A DNA stretch of 39,099 nucleotides from Sulfuricurvum sp. (GTDB taxonomy: Bacteria; Campylobacterota; Campylobacteria; Campylobacterales; Sulfurimonadaceae), in NCBI GenBank assembly GCA_028714915.1, contig JAQTLL010000007.1, forward strand, positions 1 through 39,099, written 5' to 3'. Every line of letters begins with the position of its first letter. Within the stretch, counting starts at the first letter, position 1. This document shows positions 17,554 to 25,468 of the stretch, one piece after another. The notes below the pieces were generated by a model, which saw nothing but the letters and a program-made list of their open reading frames with translations, was not told the DNA's origin and did not search any database. The position numbers and the translations under genes were made by a program.

Positions 17554-17962
17554 AAAGGTCTAGAAACCAGTCTCCGATGCTTCTCTTTTTCTCTACTTTT
17601 GGATTGTCGTTATCCAGACTATCCTTTGTTTTCACATGCATATACGCCCGTTCTTTTTTAATTTCGGCAGACTGACAAGCATTGATTTCATCTTCATCCC
17701 ATGAACCGGCCCACTCCACCTTGTCGTTCCTGATAAAGTAATGTGACCTACAGGCAAAGCGCCAGTTTCCGATAGAAGGAGAGAGGGAAACAGTCTCTCC
17801 ATTGAACGTCATCTTCCAGTCTACGGGAGAGATGGGGGTTATCACCCTCTCTCCGCAGCCACATGCGCACAAATGTGTCGCCGTTTTGTATTCGATAGAG
17901 ATGTATAGCACACCCTCTTCCGGCTTGGCCGGGATAAACTCGACAAACTTATGCTTCATCAT
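17540..17962 (-). CDS. DUF6527-like Cys/His-rich protein of the Ubl operon
   Basis: 140 residues. The N-terminal half has HLCACGCGERVITPISP, then SLSPSIGNWRFACRSHYFI. The C-x-C-x-C followed by C-x2-H spacing suggests a small zinc-binding treble-clef-like fold, and the pattern matches what I know as DUF6527, a family seen next to ThiF and multiubiquitin-type genes. The C-terminal 50 residues are charged and probably flexible, ending in WFLDLFNNK. I infer a role as adaptor, ligase-like factor or protease in the Ubl pathway; none is proven. The start is ATG 17962 (or 17959); TTG 17965 is less likely. AAGGA lies upstream. The start overlaps the end of the E1-like gene, so the two are coupled. Confidence 0.75.
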   Translation of the reverse strand: MMKHKFVEFIPAKPEEGVLYISIEYKTATHLCACGCGERVITPISPVDWKMTFNGETVSLSPSIGNWRFACRSHYFIRNDKVEWAGSWDEDEINACQSAEIKKERAYMHVKTKDSLDNDNPKVEKKRSIGDWFLDLFNNK

Positions 17963-19139
17963 CAATCTCTCTTCCTTGTTGCAGTGTGTCTACGGTAAAT
18001 GTCGTCATCCCGACCGGCGTACTTTCATTGTAGAACTTGGCGTGTTTTTTCCACATGATCACGGCCATCGCGGCATTGATGGAGTTAAGTTCCGCGATCT
18101 GGATGTTCGACTCATAGAGCTCTTCGTCCGGATCGACCTGACCGATCCATGATCGGTGCTTCTTGCGCTTTTCGTTCGTTACAGCAACGGTCCTCACTTC
18201 CCCGAGGATCGTTCCCTGCGGAGTCGTCTGTACGCCCATGCCGACATCCACATAAGGGATGTCTTTGCTTTCCAGGTAGTCGAAGATCAGCTTTTTGACG
18301 CTACCCTTGTCTACTGCAACGAAAACAAAGTTTAATTCACTAAGCATCGTTATCGTGTTTTCGTCGATATCAACTGGGTGCGCCTCGATGTTTTTGTGCA
18401 TATTGGAGTAGACATCTTTCATGTACTCCACCTTGGTCAGCTGCTTTTCTAATACCTCTTTGGACGGTGCACCGGGTGCCCGGAATGCGTTGTGGTTGTA
18501 AAAGATATCCGAATCGAACAGGTGAATACTCTGGACCGGTGTTTTTGCGACACTGTCCAGAATATAAGAGCCGGTCCCACCGACTCCTATGATCCCGATG
18601 TGATAGGGCATCAGTTTCCGGGATATCTCGGAGATGTGCGCCCGTTCACTGTTCGTGTCGATGTAATTGAAAACGCTTTCCCATGCAAGAGCCCCGTCTG
18701 TAGCGGCACTCTTCGCGGTGACAGTCGGGTCGATAACCAGCGCCGGCGACATCAATGCGGTTATGTATCCGATCATTTTATCATAGTCGCTACCATAGTC
18801 ATTTGGCGGTTTTCTTGAAAATGAATAGTTAGTTGTGATATGATTGGCATGTTGAACCGATGATACCTCGTGTATCATATTTAATTGTTGCCCATTATCG
18901 TCACATGGTTTTTGACCTTGAAAGTGTATAACATGCTTCCCGGCATTTCGTTGATACACGGCAGTATTTCCCGATACTGTCAGGGTAGAAACCAAAACAC
19001 CTCGGTCCACCTCTTTCCTCTCATTGACATACGGAATATCTTGGACAATCAGCAGGCTTTCATGCATATAGGCATTGTAGCCGCCAGCCAATAGCTTATC
19101 AAGATCCGTGATATTAGGATTTGTTGGTTGGAGTGACAT
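17949..19139 (-). CDS. ThiF/E1-like adenylyltransferase with DUF6791-like N-terminal domain
   Basis: 396 residues from ATG 19139. The N-terminal 150 (GYNAYMHESLLIVQDIPYV, then VDRGVLVSTL and HFQGQKPCDDNG) match what I know as DUF6791. The E1-like domain follows: GIIGVGGTGSYILD, then LFDSDIFYNHNAFR with the Asp and Arg that contact ATP, and FVFVAVDKGSVKK. It should adenylate the C-terminus of the Ubl protein encoded upstream. The only cysteine in the whole chain is Cys79, in the N-terminal domain, and there is none in the ThiF part. So any thioester step would need Cys79, or occur on another protein. The start overlaps the Ubl gene by 26 bases. ATG 19154 would add MGWCS and is the alternative; no strong ribosome binding site marks either. 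Confidence 0.82.
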   Translation of the reverse strand: MSLQPTNPNITDLDKLLAGGYNAYMHESLLIVQDIPYVNERKEVDRGVLVSTLTVSGNTAVYQRNAGKHVIHFQGQKPCDDNGQQLNMIHEVSSVQHANHITTNYSFSRKPPNDYGSDYDKMIGYITALMSPALVIDPTVTAKSAATDGALAWESVFNYIDTNSERAHISEISRKLMPYHIGIIGVGGTGSYILDSVAKTPVQSIHLFDSDIFYNHNAFRAPGAPSKEVLEKQLTKVEYMKDVYSNMHKNIEAHPVDIDENTITMLSELNFVFVAVDKGSVKKLIFDYLESKDIPYVDVGMGVQTTPQGTILGEVRTVAVTNEKRKKHRSWIGQVDPDEELYESNIQIAELNSINAAMAVIMWKKHAKFYNESTPVGMTTFTVDTLQQGREIDDEA

Positions 19140-19392
19140 TGAACACCATCCCATCTTTAATCGGTATGCAGTCGCTTGGGTCCATAGAGCCTTCCGCATT
19201 TCCGTGTCCTCTGTCGTATTTCACAATATATGGATTGTTTGCATCATAAGGCAGGTTTTGAAGCTGCAATATGTCTTTGTAGCAAAGTTTGTGTTGGTCC
19301 ACTACAACCTGCACTCCGTTGATGACGATACTGTACTCTTTGTTTTGGCCAGGAGCATCGTCTAGATGGCCTTTTTCGTGATCTTGAGACAT
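19114..19392 (-). CDS. Multiubiquitin-type ubiquitin-like protein
   Basis: 92 residues: a charged, flexible N-terminus (MSQDHEKGHLDDAPG), then one beta-grasp domain with the multiubiquitin-domain pattern EYSIVINGVQVVV, KLCYKDILQLQNLP, EGSMDPSDCIPIKDGMVFNVT. The C-terminus is TPTNKS and lacks the Gly-Gly tail of eukaryotic ubiquitin. Only one domain is present, though the Pfam family name implies repeats. It is the likely modifier of a bacterial ubiquitin-like pathway with the adjacent E1-like and DUF6527-like genes. AAGGAG lies seven to eight bases before ATG 19392. It is the first gene of a three-gene overlapping operon whose promoter faces the WYL regulator gene. Confidence 0.8.
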   Translation of the reverse strand: MSQDHEKGHLDDAPGQNKEYSIVINGVQVVVDQHKLCYKDILQLQNLPYDANNPYIVKYDRGHGNAEGSMDPSDCIPIKDGMVFNVTPTNKS

Positions 19393-19417
19393 TTAAACTC
19401 CTTTTTGTTTATGTCAT

Positions 19418-19500
19418 ATCATTAAATGATGGTCGCCCATCAAAACCTCGATTTCTTTTTGAAAACTCTATCAACGCTGCTGACAAAGTTTTACGATAGA
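19418..19500. promoter_or_regulatory. Candidate operators between Ubl operon and WYL gene
   Basis: The 173-base divergent intergenic region carries three inverted repeats: ATCATTAAATGAT at 19418-19430 (6+1+6, perfect), GATGG/CCATC at 19428-19432 and 19437-19441, and TCTATC at 19467-19472 with GATAGA at 19495-19500. WYL regulators of the CapW/BrxR type bind inverted repeats between themselves and the defence operon they repress, so these are sensible binding sites. Which one is used cannot be told from sequence. Confidence 0.45.
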
Positions 19501-19565
19501 ATGATAAAGAAAAACCCCCGTTAAAAAAAACATAGGTATCGTTTAAATCAGGGAAGTATTGAAAA

Positions 19566-20618
19566 ATGCCATATACAGACTATAAAACTGACGAAATTAT
19601 CGTTGATATCCTTGAGCGGATGTCTTCCGGTTCTCCTACCCCTATTGGTATGTACGCAAAGCCAAATAGTAATTCAAATAGAGAGACCATCATCAAACAC
19701 ATCAAAGAGGTGCGTGATTTATTTAATGCGGATATAGTTTATGATAGCCAATCAAAAATGTGGAAAGCTGGAAGACTAAACTTTTTGGATGATTCACCAT
19801 TATCAGCCCAAGAGGCTGTTGTTCTTGCAGGGATTAAAAGAAACGCCTTTCATTACGGAAATACACTCGATAAAACTGTCATTGAAATTGCTGACTTCTT
19901 TCAGGAGTGGAAGCATGCCGGTATGTTTCAAAACTCTGCTGTCGAAGACTTTAAAAAATTCATGTCAAAGATCAAATTGATTGATACTGCGGAGTCGCGT
20001 GGTCAATATGTAAAAATTGCATATCGAAAACCAATAGGGGTCGAAGAGCGCACGGTCATCCCATTGAGAATTGCAAACATGGAGTATTATTGGTATCTTA
20101 TAGCTATAGAAAAAGGTAAAATAAATCCGGATGATATTCGTAAATATGCACTCCACAATATTGACAACATTGAGTTAGATGAACAGGTTTACAACCCTAA
20201 ATTTCAACAGGATATGCGTGAACTTGTCAAAGATATCCATCTTGGTATGAATGCTTTTTTTAAACCATATAGTGAAATAAAAACTGTCACACTCATGATT
20301 CCTGAGAGCTTTATCCATTTCCTTGAACGTTCCCCTTACTTTTTATTATGGGAAATCAAGAAAAACGAACCGGCAGTTGTTATCAAAACGAATTTCGAAG
20401 AAGGCCAACCTGAGCAAAATACCCATTATCGAAAAGTGGTGGCTCCATCAACAGATTCTGAATATAGAGATATTATCCCGTCGATTCAGAAGTATATGCC
20501 CCTGTTTATTGTTCCGGATCTTCCGGAAAATAAAGAGCTGATCCTTCATTTGAGAAAAGGCTCAGAAAGCTACGCCTCTAAAAAACAAAAGCTGGAAAAA
20601 GCTTTGCGAGAGTACTAG
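19566..20618 (+). CDS. WYL-domain transcriptional regulator (CapW/BrxR-like)
   Basis: 350 residues. The N-terminal 90 form a winged-helix-like part (TDEIIVDILERM, IKHIKEVRDLFNADIVYD), then SPLSAQEAVVLAGIKRNAF, common after the HTH in WYL proteins. The WYL domain lies near 140-210: YVKIAYRKPIGVEERTVIP, then MEYYWYLIAIEKGK near 172-185. A WCX-like C-terminus follows. Family members control CBASS, BREX and other defence operons, sensing nucleic acid or nucleotides. The gene is divergent from the Ubl operon with a shared 173-base control region. I infer that it represses that operon and perhaps itself. It is less likely to control the + strand island at 1116-17195, which lies on the far side of the Ubl operon. 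Confidence 0.82.
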   Translation: MPYTDYKTDEIIVDILERMSSGSPTPIGMYAKPNSNSNRETIIKHIKEVRDLFNADIVYDSQSKMWKAGRLNFLDDSPLSAQEAVVLAGIKRNAFHYGNTLDKTVIEIADFFQEWKHAGMFQNSAVEDFKKFMSKIKLIDTAESRGQYVKIAYRKPIGVEERTVIPLRIANMEYYWYLIAIEKGKINPDDIRKYALHNIDNIELDEQVYNPKFQQDMRELVKDIHLGMNAFFKPYSEIKTVTLMIPESFIHFLERSPYFLLWEIKKNEPAVVIKTNFEEGQPEQNTHYRKVVAPSTDSEYRDIIPSIQKYMPLFIVPDLPENKELILHLRKGSESYASKKQKLEKALREY

Positions 20619-20700
20619 TTGTATATATAATCCAATAGAGACTGTTAACCAACCTTTGAGTTTTAATCCTCTAATTATCCTCTTTAAATGCGTGCGGTAT

Positions 20701-20922
20701 TTATTCCGCAGTGTTAGCCCAATTAGTGCGAAGTTTACGGGTGTAGTAGATCAATGCTTCCTCACGACTTAGCCGTTTAGGTTTGTCTTTGATATGAAGT
20801 GTGGAGCAAAATTCTCCATCGATCATTTGAATACTCATGATCTCATCCATCACACATTCCCCATAGGTTCTTCCCTTGGCGGGTTCGGTTTTAATACGGA
20901 GATGTTGTTCTAACTCTTCCAT
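20701..20922 (-). CDS. Small hypothetical protein
   Basis: 73 residues, not recognised: MEELEQHLRIKTEPAKGRTY at the start, then DGEFCSTLHIKD and LSREEALIYYTRKLR. It lies 14 bases after the stop of the neighbouring small gene on the same strand and probably forms a two-gene unit with it. Its ribosome binding site is weak. The 82-base gap to the WYL gene is convergent and contains no gene. Confidence 0.5.
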   Translation of the reverse strand: MEELEQHLRIKTEPAKGRTYGECVMDEIMSIQMIDGEFCSTLHIKDKPKRLSREEALIYYTRKLRTNWANTAE

Positions 20923-20936
20923 GGGGTGTTCTCACT

Positions 20937-21158
20937 TTAGTGACCTAAAGAATCGGGGAGATTGCGATCTCGTTTAAGTGCATCGATCGCGGCATCCACG
21001 GCGCGTTTGAGTTTAAGGGCGGCTTCTAATCCCTGTTTGTCTTTGGAGATATTCAAGGATCCCTCTATGGTGATCATCTCTAAGCCGTTTTTGATGTTCA
21101 GATTACCGGTAGTGAATCCATCAGTCTCGTTCTCATATGCCATAAAAGGTTGCTGCAT
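20937..21158 (-). CDS. Small hypothetical protein
   Basis: 73 residues, not recognised. A beta-like first half (LNIKNGLEMITIEGSLNI) is followed by a Lys/Ala-rich helix (LEAALKLKRAVDAAIDALKR). GAGAGGAA lies just before ATG 21158, a good ribosome binding site. The 171 bases between it and parB hold no gene. It may be a plasmid housekeeping or regulatory gene. Confidence 0.55.
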   Translation of the reverse strand: MQQPFMAYENETDGFTTGNLNIKNGLEMITIEGSLNISKDKQGLEAALKLKRAVDAAIDALKRDRNLPDSLGH

Positions 21159-21329
21159 GATGTTCCTCTCTTATGGATAGTTTATTATCGCAATGATAAC
21201 ACACCTCTACGCCTCACAACACCTTTTTTCGACTCGTGGGCTGATTATTATTCGATCACCTCTCTAAGGACGCTAAAAAACGCTCTGGTGCCATATATTA
21301 GCTCATAGAGGGGGATAGTGATGACCGCC

Positions 21330-22205
21330 CTACCCTATTAAATTGCCAATAAACTCATTTAACAGTTTTTCTTGATCTTTCGTAAGTTGATTCAGTTTGA
21401 TCGTGCAACCTTTTGATGTATTTTTGATGCTAAAAATATTAGTCTTATCGGTAGGTGCGTCTAGGGCTTTTACTTTTAAAACAAAATCAGCACGACTTGG
21501 ATTAGTTTCTACATACCATCTATACAATTCAGCGCATTTTACGGGATCTTGTACTTTTCTAAGATAATCAAGAACAACTCTATCAGAAATGGTTTTCTTG
21601 GTTGCGATGTCGTGTAATATTTTTTCAGGAAGAGTAAGGATACTAAGGATGCGTGACACTTGTGTTTTATCTTTTCCAATGATCATCGCAAGTGATTCCA
21701 TATTAGGAAATAGCTTATTATCCAATGCAGCTCTCATCGAAAGTGCAATGTCGATAATATGCATATCATCGCGCTGTATGTTTTCAATCAAGGCTTCGGA
21801 CATTAACTTTTCGTTATTCTTCTCCCCCACTTTCACTATCGCTTTAATAGTTTTATGATGGAGTATTTTACATGCTTCAACCCGTCTGTGCCCGTATCGA
21901 ATCATATATTTGTCACCATCTATTGGCATAACGGCAATGGGCTGTAAGAGACCGTGTTCTTTGATAGTTAATGCCAGCTCTCGAACAGTATCTGGATCCA
22001 TACTAAGACGAGGCTGATAAGGGTTTACTACTAGTTTATGTATAGGTATGTCAACAATTTGATCTGTTTGAAATTCTGCTTCATTTTTAGAACCGATCTT
22101 GGTTTGAGGATTACTCATGCCAATTTTTTTTCGCAATGCGTCTGTACGACTTTCTTGTTTTTTGTCACTACTCTTTAAATGAGCATCAAAATCTGTTTCC
22201 ATCAT
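21330..22205 (-). CDS. parB: ParB-type partition protein
   Basis: 291 residues. The N-terminal part has a basic tail, then the ParB/Srx fold with NPYQPRLSMDPDTVREL, GLLQPIAVMP and YGHRRVEACK near residue 105, and the ALIENIQRDD motif near 138-147. A helix-turn-helix follows (MIIGKDKTQVSRILSILTLP), then a variable C-terminus that probably dimerises. It should bind parS centromere sites and load onto DNA as a CTP-dependent clamp, as the family does. It starts 11 bases after the parA stop, with AAGGGAA upstream, so the two form an operon. Candidate DNA targets lie upstream of parA. Confidence 0.92.
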   Translation of the reverse strand: MMETDFDAHLKSSDKKQESRTDALRKKIGMSNPQTKIGSKNEAEFQTDQIVDIPIHKLVVNPYQPRLSMDPDTVRELALTIKEHGLLQPIAVMPIDGDKYMIRYGHRRVEACKILHHKTIKAIVKVGEKNNEKLMSEALIENIQRDDMHIIDIALSMRAALDNKLFPNMESLAMIIGKDKTQVSRILSILTLPEKILHDIATKKTISDRVVLDYLRKVQDPVKCAELYRWYVETNPSRADFVLKVKALDAPTDKTNIFSIKNTSKGCTIKLNQLTKDQEKLLNEFIGNLIG

Positions 22206-22216
22206 TGCATTCCCTT

Positions 22217-23023
22217 TTAATTCAACTTAAAATGTTCTTCGATTTGATTGCATAGAACTGTCATCTTTTTAGCCGCAGTCGCATAAGCTGTTCTGTTTTC
22301 TTGTACCATCTGAAAAATTGATTTACCAGACTCCTCTGCGGTACTAATCGCATTTGATGCATCAAGGGCGCCAAGTTTTGGATTTAGCTTCACCGCAGCA
22401 TATGGTTTAAACTCTTCATAAGCTTCTTTAAATAACGCCGCTGCTTCATCTCTTTTTTTCTTATCTGTATAGGCATTGAATAAAAAGAAAACATCATACG
22501 CTCCAGTGAGGGCAGTGCCTTCCCCAAAAAAAGTATGTAACGTAGATTCCGTCGCTTGTCTTGTTCGCTTACCAACAGTCATAGGAATTATGAGCTTGCT
22601 TGCATACTTAAGTGCTTCTAATACTTCTGCAGTTGGGTCGCCTGGCGTGTCAATTATCACGTATCGATATTTTTGAGTAAGCTCCCGAATAATTTCTTCT
22701 ACAGTTTTATTTTCTATGTGTTCAACGTAATCTATTGTTGGACATGCATTTACTTGTGATGCTGGTTGAGCAAGGTCTAAGTTAAGGATAATTGAATCAT
22801 CCAAATAAAATCCAAAAGCATCACTAATGGTTGATTTTCCAACACCTCCTTTTAACGATACTGTTGCGATTACCGTACTATTACTGTTTAATTCTTTGGA
22901 TTCTTGTGCTGAATATTGCTCCAGCATCATATTAAATATCTCTGATTTTTCATTTTCCCAACGTCTTAGTGTTCGTTCGCTTTTATTGAAGAAAAAAGCC
23001 ATTCCACTATAATCTATAGCCAC
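22217..23023 (-). CDS. parA: ParA-type partition ATPase
   Basis: 268 residues. An N-terminal segment before the ATPase fold (FFFNKSERTLRRWENEKSEI) looks like a short DNA-binding helix-turn-helix, as in ParA proteins that also repress their own promoter. The ATPase follows: deviant Walker A SLKGGVGKST near residue 56-65, LNLDLAQPASQ, then VIIDTPGD and GALDASNAISTA. It should position plasmid copies with ParB. The start is GTG 23023 with AAGGA six bases upstream. The 166 bases before it carry two copies of a perfect palindrome and a large inverted repeat, probable ParA/ParB binding sites. Confidence 0.9.
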   Translation of the reverse strand: MAIDYSGMAFFFNKSERTLRRWENEKSEIFNMMLEQYSAQESKELNSNSTVIATVSLKGGVGKSTISDAFGFYLDDSIILNLDLAQPASQVNACPTIDYVEHIENKTVEEIIRELTQKYRYVIIDTPGDPTAEVLEALKYASKLIIPMTVGKRTRQATESTLHTFFGEGTALTGAYDVFFLFNAYTDKKKRDEAAALFKEAYEEFKPYAAVKLNPKLGALDASNAISTAEESGKSIFQMVQENRTAYATAAKKMTVLCNQIEEHFKLN

Positions 23024-23042
23024 AAAGTATCCTTTTTGTTTG

Positions 23043-23058
23043 GTTGCACATGTGCAAC
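23043..23058. promoter_or_regulatory. Palindrome copy 1, candidate parS or par operator
   Basis: GTTGCACATGTGCAAC is a perfect 16-base palindrome 20 bases before the parA start codon. The same 16 bases recur at 23160-23175. I did not find it elsewhere in the window by eye. A 16-base palindrome is the usual size and symmetry of ParB parS sites, and its position also suits an operator of the parAB promoter. Confidence 0.6.
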
Positions 23059-23071
23059 AAATGAATTACAC

Positions 23072-23105
23072 TATATTGACAAAATCATTTTGATTTGTCA
23101 ATATA
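23072..23105. promoter_or_regulatory. 12-base inverted repeat in the par control region
   Basis: TATATTGACAAA at 23072-23083 is matched by TTTGTCAATATA at 23094-23105, with a 10-base spacer. On the - strand the right arm holds a TTGACA that could serve as a -35 element for parA. The size and symmetry suggest a dimer-binding operator, for instance for the ParA N-terminal domain. Confidence 0.5.
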
Positions 23106-23156
23106 AATTTATTGAAATATGTAAATAGCCTTGAATTTTATTAACTAGTTTAAAGA

Positions 23157-23178
23157 AAAGTTGCACATGTGCAACTTT
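23157..23178. promoter_or_regulatory. Palindrome copy 2, candidate parS; possible rep terminator
   Basis: The 16-base core GTTGCACATGTGCAAC at 23160-23175 is extended by three matched bases on each side into a 22-base perfect palindrome. It lies 11 bases beyond the rep stop. As RNA from the - strand it could form a 9-base stem with a CATG loop followed by CTTTTCTTT-like bases, so it might also end the rep transcript. Being one of two identical sites around parA's upstream region, parS is the simpler reading. Confidence 0.55.
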
Positions 23179-23189
23179 GATCAATATAA

Positions 23190-25400
23190 TTACTCTTTAG
23201 ATTCAATGAAATCAAATATATTTGTATACCCTGCTTGTCTAATCTGCTCCATCAACACTTCCCCAGATTCACGCTTCATACGTTTTTCCATTTTCCAAGC
23301 TGGTTCTGATTTACCATATAAACCTCGCTCCATTTTACTAGCTATCACTCTATTTACTTCGTCTGCAATATATTCTTCTGATTCACCACGACTTTGCATC
23401 AGTAACATTAAATTTTTGATTTCTGGATCTTTTTTGACCTTCTGCATGAAGCTTAGTTCTTCAATATTTGAAATTTGTTCAATCTGTTCAAAATGTTGAA
23501 TTAATTTAGTAGGAGTAGTAATATTTTTAAGCCAGAATAGAGCACTATCAGATCCATTAGATAAGAAATTAAATACATTTGAAACCGCTTGCGTGTCATA
23601 TTCTTCTTCAAGTCCATTAACTGCATCAAGCCACTTGTCTCTATTTTTAGCAATTGATCTGTTTCCAATACTTAGCATTAACGATTCAAATTTATCAAAA
23701 AGATGTTCTTGCAAGATTTCAGTTTCATTAATAAAATTCTCAACTACCTCTGCCTCAAATGCTGTAGAAATATTATCGAAGAATTCGATGCCAAAAACTT
23801 CACAAAAACGTTCTTGGTGCTCTAGGCTATCAAATTCAAACCGTTCAGTTGATTTCATATACGGCCCTATTGTAGCTTTCATCGAATCAAAATTTTTATT
23901 ATCAATAATCAATGTCTTTTTAGCGGTCAATTTAAATTTAAAAGGTAAAATGCTATTTGTGACGTCTTTCTCTTCGGTATGACTATTAAAATAGGGTAGG
24001 GTGGGGCTCAAAATTCCCTTAGGAATTAAATAGCTTATACGTAAATATTCTAATGATTCAGTAGCTATTGCACCTATAAATATAAGCTCATCTCGGTCAA
24101 TAATATTCATATACACAGGGTCGTAAACATACTTTTTCAATAAAAGTTCATCGTTCTGAATCAATCCTTCAAGTTCTTCTGCATCACCAAGATTTTTCAT
24201 ATGATCTTCAAACATCTCTTCGCGAGTTTTCCCAAAATATTCAAAACTTCCATCATTCACTTGGCCACGAATTCTTTCATATATAGCTCGTAATCCACCT
24301 TGAGCCTTTTGCCCTCCAAGAGAAACAAGAGCAAGAAAATATTCAAATGAATACAAAACCGTATCGTCAATGTTCTCATCTCTAATACCTTGTAAAACTT
24401 TTCTATCATAATCACTAATTTCAAATTTAACACTGTAGATGTTACGACCTCTTTTTTTATCAACCGCCCACGTGAGATTTGTTCCTAATTCATTATTGAT
24501 TTTTTCAAGAGAAGGAGCAATAACCATTCGAAGAAATAAACGAAACTGCTTATAGTTAGTATTGAATTTTTTCTGTAAATATTCAAAAGTCAAATCTCTC
24601 CCCGATACAAAAAGGTTCCCAGAGATATAATCAATAAGAATTTCGTAGAGTCGCGTTGCATTTGGTGTTGATACCGCGATATAAGAATCAAGATGGTATT
24701 TCAAGAAGTTTTTTGACAAAAACAAAACCATATGGATCATTCTTCTCGATAAAACAATTTCTATTTCAGAATCAGCCCCATGTTTATAACTGGAATGAGG
24801 AAATAAAACACCATTTTCCTCAATATCTTCAATTATCCCTTTTTCAATATTGAAATGTTTTTCCGTCCAGTTATTGAATTTTTCCTGTACTTTTTTAACA
24901 TCATCATACAGTCGATCTTTTTTTGTTCCATGAATTTTTGCATATTCAAAAATACTTCTTGCATCAAAGCGAAATACTAACTCCTCATCTTTTACTTCTG
25001 TTATAATAGTTTCACGCCAAGCTTTTTTTTCTGCTAAAGAATCAATATTCTTCTTACGAATTTCATAATTGCGTTGTGCTTCTACTTCTATTGACTCGAG
25101 TGATCTACTTTTATCAGACTTTTTTGCTTTTTTAATGTAGTTGCTTATATAAGAATCTTTATATTCTGTAGAATATTTAATTACAAGCTCTTTGGATATA
25201 GTTTCAATTTGCTTCTGACGCGCTATGGAAAAAAGCTGATCTTGTACACCCTTTAGAATGGTTGCACTCAGTCGTTCTACTGTCCCTGTAGATTTTACAT
25301 CTTCCTTTAGAGTTACGTCTGCGCTGGCAAACTCTGTACTCTTTCTAAAATATTCATCTTTTTCATTTTTTGTAAAGACAATTATTTCTTGCTTTTTCAT
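23190..25400 (-). CDS. Plasmid replication initiator (Rep_3-like, long form)
   Basis: 736 residues from ATG 25400 (a TTG at 25415 would add five; AGGA upstream suits the ATG). The N-terminal 150 are charged. The central region has LSRRMIHMVLFLSKNFLKYH, then TPNATRLYEILIDYI near 240-255, FEYLQKKFNTNYKQF and ISDYDRKV, the winged-helix pattern of Rep_3/RepB initiators. The C-terminal 370 residues are unusual: most Rep_3 proteins have 250 to 400 residues in total. That extension contains no clear motif. The gene is directly downstream of an 11-copy iteron array, whose first copy overlaps its probable promoter, so Rep should bind the iterons to start replication and repress itself. Confidence 0.8.
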   Translation of the reverse strand: MKKQEIIVFTKNEKDEYFRKSTEFASADVTLKEDVKSTGTVERLSATILKGVQDQLFSIARQKQIETISKELVIKYSTEYKDSYISNYIKKAKKSDKSRSLESIEVEAQRNYEIRKKNIDSLAEKKAWRETIITEVKDEELVFRFDARSIFEYAKIHGTKKDRLYDDVKKVQEKFNNWTEKHFNIEKGIIEDIEENGVLFPHSSYKHGADSEIEIVLSRRMIHMVLFLSKNFLKYHLDSYIAVSTPNATRLYEILIDYISGNLFVSGRDLTFEYLQKKFNTNYKQFRLFLRMVIAPSLEKINNELGTNLTWAVDKKRGRNIYSVKFEISDYDRKVLQGIRDENIDDTVLYSFEYFLALVSLGGQKAQGGLRAIYERIRGQVNDGSFEYFGKTREEMFEDHMKNLGDAEELEGLIQNDELLLKKYVYDPVYMNIIDRDELIFIGAIATESLEYLRISYLIPKGILSPTLPYFNSHTEEKDVTNSILPFKFKLTAKKTLIIDNKNFDSMKATIGPYMKSTERFEFDSLEHQERFCEVFGIEFFDNISTAFEAEVVENFINETEILQEHLFDKFESLMLSIGNRSIAKNRDKWLDAVNGLEEEYDTQAVSNVFNFLSNGSDSALFWLKNITTPTKLIQHFEQIEQISNIEELSFMQKVKKDPEIKNLMLLMQSRGESEEYIADEVNRVIASKMERGLYGKSEPAWKMEKRMKRESGEVLMEQIRQAGYTNIFDFIESKE

Positions 25401-25468
25401 ATCTTCCTCAGTCAATTACTTATAGTACAAATAGCATGATTTGTTCCAATGATAGATATTATACCTTG

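Noticed and set aside
17802..18818. Two + strand frames (116 and 108 residues) opposite the E1-like gene
   Set aside because: They lie antisense to conserved ThiF coding sequence and have no recognisable features.
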